Shown: piece after piece, positions 55,509 through 64,000 of the stretch
Layout of the letters: every line of letters begins with the position of its first letter
How positions within the stretch are numbered: the stretch's first letter is position 1
Assembly: GCA_033220425.1 (NCBI GenBank)
Contig: CM065651.1
Coordinates: forward strand, 2,480,001 to 2,544,000
Source of the DNA: Lepraria neglecta
Taxonomy: Eukaryota; Ascomycota; Lecanoromycetes; Lecanorales; Stereocaulaceae
Length of the DNA: 64,000 nt
Direction: 5' to 3'
Position numbers and translations under genes: made by a program
The notes under the pieces: model-generated
What the model was told of the DNA's origin: nothing
What the model saw: the letters and a program-made list of their open reading frames with translations, nothing else
The model's database searches: none

Positions 55509-56145
55509 GATGTTTAGCGAGCGCGATATTGTTTAGTATAGCTATTTGGATTCTGTCATATCATATCGAGATACTAGTAGTAATGCTGTCATACTTATAG
55601 CCCCCTTGTACCAAGAGTTGGCGGTCTTTCGCCTCAAAACCAATGTGTAAATAACGTACTTTCCGCTCGATTCAAGCAAACAATGACAGCATTGCCTGCC
55701 AATCCTCCTCACGATTGACGTACTTCCAGCCTGTCTGCATCTCTTATACGAGCACCCTGTTGCAAACTGGAGCCTCTCACGACCAGTTCACTTATAGATT
55801 TGGGCCGAGTCTGACGCAAAGACCCCGTCAAAAAGCGCTTAAACCGGCACACCATGCTTAATCAAAGGATGTTCCGGAATAAGTGTAGATTTAGAATATC
55901 ATATCAATAGAAATGTCTTTAATTTGAGTGGTACATAGCGCGCGATACAACACCCACATGACCAGTAACAGAGCCTCGATCTATAGTTTTAGGTATCAAG
56001 CACAGCGACAACAAGAGTAGATGACACAGATAGCATAGCGCCAAAGCAAACTTTTGAGATGTAAGGAAACAGGGCCTCGCCAGTCTGGGTCAGTCGCGCA
56101 ATCCAAGAATAGTGGCCCCCATAGTCCCTCAGCTAGCGCATTGGC
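55509..56145. other. Convergent intergenic region
   Basis: About 640 bp between the ubiquitin hydrolase stop and the 3' end of the broken lipase. AT-rich patches near 55540-55600 fit a polyadenylation region. Nothing else seen. Confidence 0.35.
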
Positions 56146-57156
56146 TCATGAAGAACAACTCCGTGACAGCCCAAAGTAGTGTTCATGCACTTTTTTATCC
56201 AAGCCATCATGTCCCCTATTCCCCAGCCTATTATTATACCCAGTCAGAAACAAGATATCCTCCCGCTTGGGAGCATCGGCATTCCGACTAATCCAGTACT
56301 CAAGCTGTGTGTGCCAATACCCAAAGTCCAAGAACGGCATATGAGGAATGGGGTCGTTCTGAAAAGTGACACGGTAGGATAACGTTGACTGTATTGAGAG
56401 GAATCGTGCGGTATGATCGCTCCCAACGCGCGGGCTGCCAAAAGTGTAGAGTTCCTTGTTGGCCAAGTACCACGGGTCGTCGAGCTTGCGGATGTCGGCA
56501 GCTGCGAGTGTTGCAATTGCGCCACCTAGGAAGTGGCCGGTGACGATGAGGCGGAAGTCTGAGAACCTGTCGTGAGCTTCCGGCACCTTCTTGATGAGCT
56601 CTTCGCGAATGGGGGTCCATTGGTCCCAAAAGCCGTGGTGGACTTTGCATTTCTTGCATAGGTCCGTATGGGTCCACTTGAATTGGAAGTTGTGGTGCTA
56701 GTTTTCACGGCTTGCAGTGCCTCGGAACGCAAATACGACAAGTTTATTGGTTTCGTCGATGGCTATGTAACCTGCGAGCGGAAGTTAGATTTCAGTCAGT
56801 GGGTGAAGGTAGCGTAAAGTTTTCTTACCATGATCGTCACCGTCGAAGGTATCCTGAAACTCATCAGTAGTGTAAGCCTTAGCTGCCTCTACTAGTGGAC
56901 AGTTGTCTTTTGGAAGGTTTTTGCAGTCGCCTGTTCCGCATATCAATGGACCCCCGGTTGAATTGCTGTTCGTTGTCCAGTATGCAGCTGCAGAATGTTG
57001 TGCGATGAGGCCAAAGTCGTCCAGCAGCTTTGGGTCTATACCCACTCTTGCCGTTAATGGAGGGTCACCTTTCTCATGATGGCCCCACGGCCACGAAAGA
57101 GCAGTCGAGGCGAAAGTCGCAACAAGGAGGCCGCGAACGATGAACCTCGACCATAT
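56146..57156 (-). pseudogene. Broken secreted class 3 lipase
   Basis: Two exons match a secreted fungal triacylglycerol lipase (alpha/beta hydrolase, lipase class 3). Exon 1 (56829-57156) reads WSRFIVRGLLVATFASTALS, a signal peptide, then LLDDFGLIAQHSAAAYW and paired cysteines (CGTGDCKNLPKDNC). Intron 56772-56828 leads to YIAIDETNKLVVFAFRGTAS. Three lesions are visible. The expected start codon is ATA (57154-57156). A TAG at 56698-56700 sits where a Trp is usual. The nucleophile Ser of GHSLGGA is Phe (GHFLGGA, codon 56530-56532). The Asp (NDPIPHMP) and His (YWHTQLEYWI) of the triad remain. Even if read through, the product could not be a normal lipase. Confidence 0.85.
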
Positions 57157-58362
57157 CTAGGAAACTTGAGATTGTAGTCTTAGTCGCGGTAGGAAATGGA
57201 GTGAAGGCCCAAAGCGAAGCTTCTATGGGTTCTGTATAGTAAGTTCGAAGTGGAAGGATTTTTTTTGGAATTGCAAGGACCGTAGTCGAGGCTGTGAAGG
57301 TATTAATAGGGACGAAATTCCAGAGCAAAAACCTCTCATGTAGCACATGAAACCCCTATTGAGCTTCTTTGTACCATACCGAAAGGCTGAATCCGCACGA
57401 TCCCCGTAAAGAGGAGCGAACCAACGCCACCGAGCAGCCAAGATAGCCTCTAATCCACGCAACCAAGATCTGAACTCGTGTGAACCATAATGGCAAGTGA
57501 ACTGGGCCGGCCACGTTCATGCAGAATGATGATTGATTGGCCCATCGTTAGCTGATAGTACATGGCAGCCAAGCACTGCATATGAATAAGAAACAAAAGT
57601 TACAGTTCGTTGGAATTTCGTATGGAGCTTGCCACCAGTCGCAGAGCTGTGTAGGACCGCAAGACCTGCATATATATTACATCTAAGTTCACATCACCAT
57701 CAGGTGGATGGTGCTATGCCTTCAGTACGTTAAAAGATGTGCTCAGTCTCTCCTCTCGGAGCTCGCTTGGCAGGCATTGGGTAACAGCCCACGCCTTGGA
57801 CGCCCTCAGATCATGCCTAAATGGCTCTTGGCTCGCCTGGGAGCTCCGTGGATCTTAAGCTCTAGAAGAGATAAGACTATGGGTCGTAAAGCGACGAATG
57901 GAAGAAATGTAGCTCGAAGAAATTGAGTTCTTTATGCTCGTGACTTAAGAAACACGATTAGTGAGTGCATCGAAACGGAAGTGCGATGAAAAGTCCATCA
58001 CTGCGCAATCACATAGTCAAAGTTCAAGAAGTCCGAAGCTCGAGTGATGACATAAGTACCTGCCATAGCTGGGAGAAGAGCATGCAGTAGCAACAAGACT
58101 GGTTTACCAGGTTGAGAGCCACGCAAGGCATCGATTTGGAGAGGCCTACCCCCAAGCGAAGGAGTGGCTTTTGCTTCCTCATGCGAAACCCAGATTCCAT
58201 GACATTCGAGATACGTGATTGACGGCCTGGAGGTCAACACGTCGTGATGGTTCCAGAGAAAAGGAAGCAAGATGATCGACGTCGAGCACTTGGGAGCCTA
58301 AAAAAGGCAGGGACCATCATCTCCGGCCCGCCCTCTTCTCCACACCGCCCGCTGTCAATAAA
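57157..58362. other. Intergenic region upstream of SWIM-domain gene
   Basis: About 1.2 kb. A minus-strand ORF at 57998-58270 (90 codons, MLPFLWNHHDVL onward) has a hydrophobic end but no recognised domain. The SWIM gene promoter must lie in the last few hundred bases. No repeats noticed. Confidence 0.35.
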
Positions 58363-59142
58363 ATGCCACTACCAACCTCCCCTCTATCTTCCTCGAAAGA
58401 CTTTTTAGACTCGCTCCTCAATGCTCTCAAAGCCCAGCCCTGCACTGCTCTCGATACAGCATCAAAACCCACCCTCCTGACCCTCCACGCCATCTTTCCC
58501 TCTCTGCTCCTCCCAGCGCTCGATCTCCTTGATAGGCGGCTAGTTACACGGTTCGTGCTCAAAGGCGAAGGCTTGGATAATCACGATGGCGAAGGAAGAG
58601 GAGAAGTACCACTTGGTGAAGGGGACGGGGGAAAGGAAGCTGGCTACAGACAGAGGCAGAGGGTGGTGTATTACGTAAAATCGAACGCCTCCACCCACAG
58701 CGACAGGCGCTCTCGCTACACCAGAACCGCAGACATAGGAAGCACGCACTATGAAGTCCGCCCGCTAGCCTGGTCGTGCACTTGTGCAGCCTTCGCATTT
58801 TCTGCCTACAACGCCCCTTCGTCCTTCTCGCCGTCCTACGTGACCTACGAAGACCTCAACGACTACGACCGCGGGGAGGGCTATGGTCATGGTGTCAGGA
58901 ACGAAGAGGACGAGGAGATGCTTGATATACCAGAGTATTACGTTGAGATCGAGGGAGATGGAGACATGCAATGGGAATGGGGATGGGGAGGCTTGATGCT
59001 GGGGGAGGGAGAGGTGCCGCTTTGCAAGCATTTGCTTGCCTGTGTGCTGTCTGAGCGGTGGAACGTGGCGGCGGAGATGGTTGAGGAGAGGGAGGTTGGG
59101 AGGGACGAGATGGCTGGATGGGGTGCTGGGTGGGGTGGGTGA
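58363..59142 (+). CDS. SWS1: SWIM zinc-finger protein, Sws1/Shu2-like
   Basis: Likely the SWIM subunit of the Shu complex, which promotes Rad51 filament assembly in homologous recombination. The single exon encodes 259 residues. The N-terminal part is helical and Leu-rich (KDFLDSLLNALKAQP). Before the finger, VYYVKSNA and YEVRPLAWSC give the expected strands. The SWIM motif is Cys139-x-Cys141 (SCTCAAFAFSAY) and Cys221-x-His223 (PLCKHLLACVL), with an unusually long acidic spacer of about 80 residues. The Ala/Phe after CTC and the CKHLLAC ending match the Sws1/Shu2 type better than plant or transposase SWIM fingers. Base composition alternates between C-rich and G-rich blocks along the coding strand. 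Confidence 0.78.
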   Translation: MPLPTSPLSSSKDFLDSLLNALKAQPCTALDTASKPTLLTLHAIFPSLLLPALDLLDRRLVTRFVLKGEGLDNHDGEGRGEVPLGEGDGGKEAGYRQRQRVVYYVKSNASTHSDRRSRYTRTADIGSTHYEVRPLAWSCTCAAFAFSAYNAPSSFSPSYVTYEDLNDYDRGEGYGHGVRNEEDEEMLDIPEYYVEIEGDGDMQWEWGWGGLMLGEGEVPLCKHLLACVLSERWNVAAEMVEEREVGRDEMAGWGAGWGG

Positions 59143-60077
59143 GAATGTTGCAGATAGAGTTCGATCAGCATAGGTCTGAAGGGATTCAGAAAGAGTAGCT
59201 TTGGGGGTATTCGCACTCTTCGAGGTCAGTGCATGGGCATCAAATCAGTAACATTGCTTTGCATTGAGTGGTGAGTTCCCTATCCGGTCTATCTGAGTTC
59301 TGACTAAGGAAATAGCTTCATGAGTGATTTTATACGGTGAAGTGAGCATTTGTAGCGTGCGCTACTGGACCACAACACCGTTATCGCATGTAAAGGATTG
59401 AAAGAGCTGAGGGCGAATCTGTTATGGAATTTGGAAACCTATCCAGCTCTGTTGAAAACGAGCGGCTAGTAAAATTGACTGTGATTGATGACCGTGGTAA
59501 CATACCCTTGAGACTCTCTATGAGGTCGGCCACTGTCCATGCAAGTTCCCATCCTGACGACACTCCTCATCACGCAAGCGGCGATGCTCTAGGGCTATCT
59601 CCATTCCAGGCCTGCCTGCATGGGCGCTTGGGGGGCTGGAGCGAGTGTTGCTTGCGTCGGCAAGGGGGTACGAACGGGTATCGTTTTCAGACAGACCGGT
59701 GCGAGGACCGAGGAAATTGACGTATTCGCCAGCTGTAGAGCAGTGATTGCATTGTCAGCGGGTTCACCTGAGTATAATTCGGTAGGATCAAGGGGATGAG
59801 ACTCGCCGATGTTAACTGGGGGACGGCTGCTGCTTCGTTCACCGCGGTCATTCTCCTTGGTATCATGTTTGTTGACCGCCATATATATATGTAAGAAGTG
59901 GCTAACAGAGAACCAAGGCACTCAAATAGGGATTCAGAGCGAGGATCGAAGAAAATGTTTGATAGAGATGAGTTCATTGATTTGCTAAAGGCCATAAAAA
60001 GGCAGTGGTAAAGAATTTTGAGGATCTAAGATCATCTGGAAGCCTGATGAAGCATCTGAATGATTGGGCAGAATTGG
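59143..60077. other. Convergent intergenic region
   Basis: About 930 bp between two 3' ends. Overlapping ORFs on both strands at 59381-59995 show no conserved feature. No RNA gene or repeat recognised. Confidence 0.35.
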
Positions 60078-61180
60078 TCAGTGACCCTCCGCACGAGCAC
60101 GACGACGCTCCAAAGCCTTCTCCATTCCAGCACGGGGCTCGCCTAGGTGGTGATGACCGTAGGGGCTAGTGCGAGAATTGCTGGCATCGGTGAGGGCCTG
60201 CTGACCGGTGGAGCTGCTGGATTTGATGGTATCGTCGTCGAAATGATGAGTGTTGCTAGGGTTTTCCGCCTGCTTGCTGCTACCGCTAGTGGGTGCATTC
60301 TCTTGAACCTGGTCGGCAGGGAACATGATGCTCTCCTTGGTATCATTGCGAACGCCGCTGCCTCCCTCACCGACCTCACCGAGCTTGTACCCCTTGAGTG
60401 CAGACTTGACATTCTTAGGAGTCATCTTGATGCCGAAGAACGAACTCTTCCTCTCGGCACCCTCCTCCTTGGCCTTCTTGACAAGCTTCTCCTCCTCTTT
60501 GGCTTTCTTGACAAGCTTCTCCTCCTTCTTGGCCTTCTTGTCCTTCGCCTTCTTGTCATTCACCTTCATCTTACCGAATTTGGGTGCGAGATCGTCATCG
60601 TCAACGCTACCGCCAATTGCAAGAGCACCTTTCATCGGTGTGCCGTCGCCAAAGATCTCCAGATCGCTCTTCATTTCCTGGGCATATCAGTCAGGACCAG
60701 ACGCTTCCAGACTGGACCATGTGATGAGAGGAACTCACGGGCTCAACGATAGGATACTTGCTCTCGTCATACTCATCTACACGGATTCCTTGCGACTTAA
60801 GCCACTTGGCATGCTCAAAAGCGGCGTCCATGAAGTAATCGTTGTCCATCTGGTCGAGCATCTGGACGCGCTTGTCGAGGCTAGCTCCAGCAATGACGAT
60901 CTGTACGATGTGTCAGTGAGAGCGGAAAACATTGCCGGATCGTGTTGAAGACTTGACGCGACCGACAGAAAATATGGAAACTCACGTTGGTAAGCTGAGG
61001 GAACCACGTCTTCAATTCCGGCACCATCTTCTCATACTCATATTGGTGAACCTCCAGGTAAGCGAGGGCACGATCCATATCATCGGACCAGAAAGCGGGC
61101 AGTCCGGGGCCTGACGGCATGGTACGCTTGGTGTTGGTTGGATTCTCGGGATCCTGAGCTTGAATCGGATGAGTAGCCAT
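60078..61180 (-). CDS. Charged hypothetical protein
   Basis: Three exons (60986-61180, 60739-60900, 60078-60677; introns 85 and 61 nt) close to 318 residues from MATHPIQAQDPENPTNTKRT. The frame also permits a start at 61369. The first half looks folded: FWSDDMDRALAYLEVHQYEY, then MVPELKTWFPQLTNIVIAGA and VQMLDQMDNDYFMDAAFEHA. The second half is highly charged, with a duplicated KKAKEEEKLV-type heptad block (an imperfect 33-bp DNA repeat at about 60465-60530) that could form a coiled coil, and ends EKALERRRARAEGH. No known domain recognised. The clean introns and long conserved-looking exon 1 and 2 support a real gene; function unknown. Confidence 0.75.
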
Positions 61181-61880
61181 GTCGTTGGTGTTGGTGTTTC
61201 CTGCGATGTGCTGGAAGGTATTTGGATCTGGGGCGCTGATGGTGGGCCTCGGGTTCTGAAGCGGGGTAGAGGGAGCCCTGGTGAGGCAAATCAGTTGAGG
61301 GTTTGAAGTGAAAGGTGGTGATGATATGGAAAATGCTGAGGGAGGTGTACGATGAAAGAGAGCGTGCAAGTGTTAAGGGTAGAAGGATTGGATGTGTTGG
61401 TGACAGAGTGGAGGTCTTGCCTCGCTCTGTAGAGGGTGATCTTGATCGAGGAAGGAACGTGTCATCCTCATCTCTTCACTTGGATGAGAGTGTGGGCAAT
61501 ATGAAAAATAATGATCGGCAGCTAACTTACATGGCCGGCTAACCTTCCTGATGCAGACAGGAAGCCCTCACAAGGCTGTCAGTGTTCTAGTTGATGAAAG
61601 TTGATGAAATTTGACCAATTTTGGATGGTTGTGATGGATATTGATTGATGATTGATAAAGTGAAAAACTTGGGAGGAAGTGAACAGAAGAAGACAGCACT
61701 AGCGCGATTATTCGCGTTTAGAACGGACGCAGCGTGTGTAGTCGGGGGCAATAGCAGGAAGCTCTGTCAAGAGATGTTAAGCGCGAACCGGCATGAACAT
61801 TAGACTGCTTATTGATGGGAAAGGCATCTGTATGTGGGGTGCTGAATAGGGAGGTGAGGGGCTGGCCGGTGGTTCAATGC
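61181..61880. other. Upstream region of the charged hypothetical gene
   Basis: About 700 bp. GATGAAA-, GTTGATGA- and TTGATTGATGATTGAT-like words cluster at 61590-61660, giving a short GATT/GATG-rich patch. No ORF with coding features. Confidence 0.35.
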
Positions 61881-63260
61881 TGAGCCCGGGGGTTGACAAT
61901 CTCGTTCGAAAGGTTTGCTTGTTCGTTTGCTGTTCTCTTCCCATAAGCACAAGCAATCAACTTTGCAAAGAGGAGATGAAACAGACTTCTCGTTCTCAAG
62001 AGGGAGTCTGTATATGGGCTGTCTGGGTTGTCAATGGAAAGTAATGGGTATAGGGGCTGCAATTTTCGCCATAAGGTTCGCTCGATTCTGCACTATCATC
62101 GTTCTCATCAGCAGCAGCAATCCTACTTTGTAAAGAAGGGCCATCTCTAATTGAATTTTGTTGTGAGTTCGTCTGTACATAAGCTGCCTGGATTAGCAGG
62201 CTGCGAGCTGGGCTGGCTGAGTCATTAAAAAGAGGAATAATGGGCAAATGGGTTGCACATATCGTCACAAGTATTGTTTGTCCGTTTGCTATCATCGTCC
62301 TCATAAGCACAAGCAATCATAAGTGAAGAGGGAGATCACATGCTTCATGTCTCTACTTGTCGTTCGAAGGGCGTCTGATTTGGGATGATGCATTGGCAGC
62401 TGAAGACTGTTTTGGCTCGTGCTTCAATGCCGGACTGGGCGTAGGGGTTGCATGTTCTCGTCCACAAAGTTTGCTTGGTTCGCCGTTCTTGTTCTCATAA
62501 GTAGCAGTAAGCCTACTTTGCAAAGCTTTGAACCACTAGAATTATGCAAGTCACGCCTCACAGGACATGCTCTGTTCCTGGCTGGCGGGATCTGCACGTG
62601 TAGAAGGATTCAGTAATGCAATTAATTAGACGGAATTGTTCTCAGACTAGCAGTATCAATCATACATTACAAGGGAGATCAACTTGATTCCTTTTCATTG
62701 GGACGGCGTTCGTCTGTGGGCGATGAGTAATAGGCATAGCATATGCATTTGTCGTGGACAAGGTTTGCTTCGTCCACAACCATAGCTCTTTATAAGCAGC
62801 AGCAGCCATACTTTTCAATGGTTCGAGCCACTGGAACCGTATCGAGTCACGTCCTGTCCTTAGCTGGCGGGATCTGCATGGGTAGAATTATTCAGCAATA
62901 GCGTCAAGGAAGGGTTTCATTTTCAAAGCTGCAGTAGCAGTCATGCATTGCAAAGGAGGTCAATCGCACTTCTCGTTATTGGGAGGTCGTCCGTGTGTGT
63001 GGGCTACCGGGATTGACTGCGAACTGCTCTGGCTGATGGTTCAACATGAGCAATGGCCATAGAGGTTGCATATCTCACCCACGGAAATCCCTTGCTTGTG
63101 TACTTTTACTAGACTTATAAGTGGCGAAATTTGTACCATGCAAAGGACGTCAAAGGCACCAGACACAGATAGAACCACGTTTCAAGGGAAGTATGTTCTG
63201 CTGATGGGTAAAGACATCTGCATATGTAAAAGTTTTCAGCAATAGTATCGATTCTCAAGG
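61881..63260 (+). repeat. Degenerate tandem-repeat array, about eight units
   Basis: A core resembling ATAAGCAGCAGCAATCATACTTTGCAAAG recurs in diverged form near 61943, 62107, 62302, 62497, 62650, 62791, 62931 and 63110. It is usually preceded by a GTTGCATATCTCG-like word and GGTTTGCTTGTTC, and often followed by GAGATCA. From 62437 on the units pair into a higher-order repeat of about 285-340 bp. This is marked by a second word, GGCGGGATCTGCA-(N)-GTAGAA-(N)-TTCAG(C/T)AAT, at about 62583 and 62867, with a weaker copy near 63207. No ORF, inverted termini or tRNA-like fold explains it. Confidence 0.65.
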
Positions 63261-63448
63261 CTTTACAGTCGTTGAAGAATACATATAGTGTACAAGGCAC
63301 AGGGCGTAGAAGAACATTCTACAAACCATGCTCACAGGCACAACTGTGGCATCTCCCTATTACATGCCCAAACGCTCTATGCTTTGCTTTTGTCCCTCGG
63401 AGGCCCATCAACGCAGGTGCCACAGATCGAGGAATTTCGAGGTAATGC
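63261..63448. other. Spacer downstream of ADK1
   Basis: About 190 bp between the last repeat unit and the ADK1 stop codon; must hold the ADK1 3' end. Confidence 0.35.

Positions 63449-64000
<552 letters not shown>

Noticed and set aside
57998-58270. 90-codon minus-strand ORF (starts MLPFLWNHHDVL)
   Set aside because: Hydrophobic tail but no family match and no sign of further exons; not enough to call a gene.

Overview
The window is nuclear DNA of a filamentous ascomycete (Pezizomycotina; gene content and protein style suggest Dothideomycetes, but the class is inference). Genes are compact and lie on both strands. Most introns are about 47-90 nt, with GT-AG ends and CTAAC/CTGAC-like branch points. 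The protein set is typically fungal: VeA, an Mga2-type membrane-tethered regulator, CENP-C/Mif2, TRAPPII Trs130, a Shu-complex SWIM protein and a peptidase S10. Almost every gene had to be rebuilt across introns, and the intron phases close in frame for most models. No tRNA, rRNA, CRISPR array or intact mobile element was found.

Layout. 0-8 kb: RNase H1 (5' end off the window), bifunctional PFK-2/FBPase-2, a four-exon DUF202 membrane protein, and the Tad3 subunit of the tRNA A34 deaminase. 8-12.4 kb: a degenerate 64-bp repeat, a broken glutathione transferase, and a secreted serine carboxypeptidase with two mini-exons. 13-17.5 kb: Mga2-like regulator (IPT/TIG, ankyrin repeats, C-terminal anchor). 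18.3-19.5 kb: two decayed or hypothetical secreted-protein genes. 21.8-23.8 kb: velvet protein VeA behind a leader with small upstream ORFs. 26.2-27.7 kb: delta-12 fatty acid desaturase. 28.9-33.6 kb: Trs130. 34-37 kb: a gamma-glutamylcyclotransferase-like protein and a bZIP factor. 38.6-41.8 kb: a broken O-methyltransferase, then Pex16. 42.8-46.4 kb: RNase H2A and CENP-C/Mif2, transcribed divergently from a 342-bp promoter with ACGCG elements. 47.4-51.6 kb: tubulin cofactor B and a SANT/Myb protein. 52.9-55.5 kb: Trm9-type tRNA methyltransferase and a ubiquitin hydrolase, divergent. 56.1-57.2 kb: a broken class 3 lipase. 58.4-59.1 kb: SWIM protein (Sws1/Shu2). 60.1-61.2 kb: a charged orphan protein. 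61.9-63.3 kb: a degenerate tandem-repeat array. 63.4 kb to the end: Adk1, whose 5' end is off the window.

The genes do not form one cluster or pathway. Housekeeping genes (tRNA modification, vesicle traffic, peroxisome, kinetochore, nucleotide metabolism) alternate with accessory genes. The accessory genes (GST, O-methyltransferase, lipase, secreted protein) are the broken ones, and several lesions are G:C to A:T changes, including TGG to TAG, as repeat-induced point mutation or deamination would give. Thematic links are Mga2 with the desaturase (membrane lipid unsaturation), RNase H1 with RNase H2A (RNA:DNA hybrids), and RNase H2A with CENP-C (possible shared MBF-type promoter). The least explained sequence is intergenic: at least four places hold strongly diverged tandem duplications.
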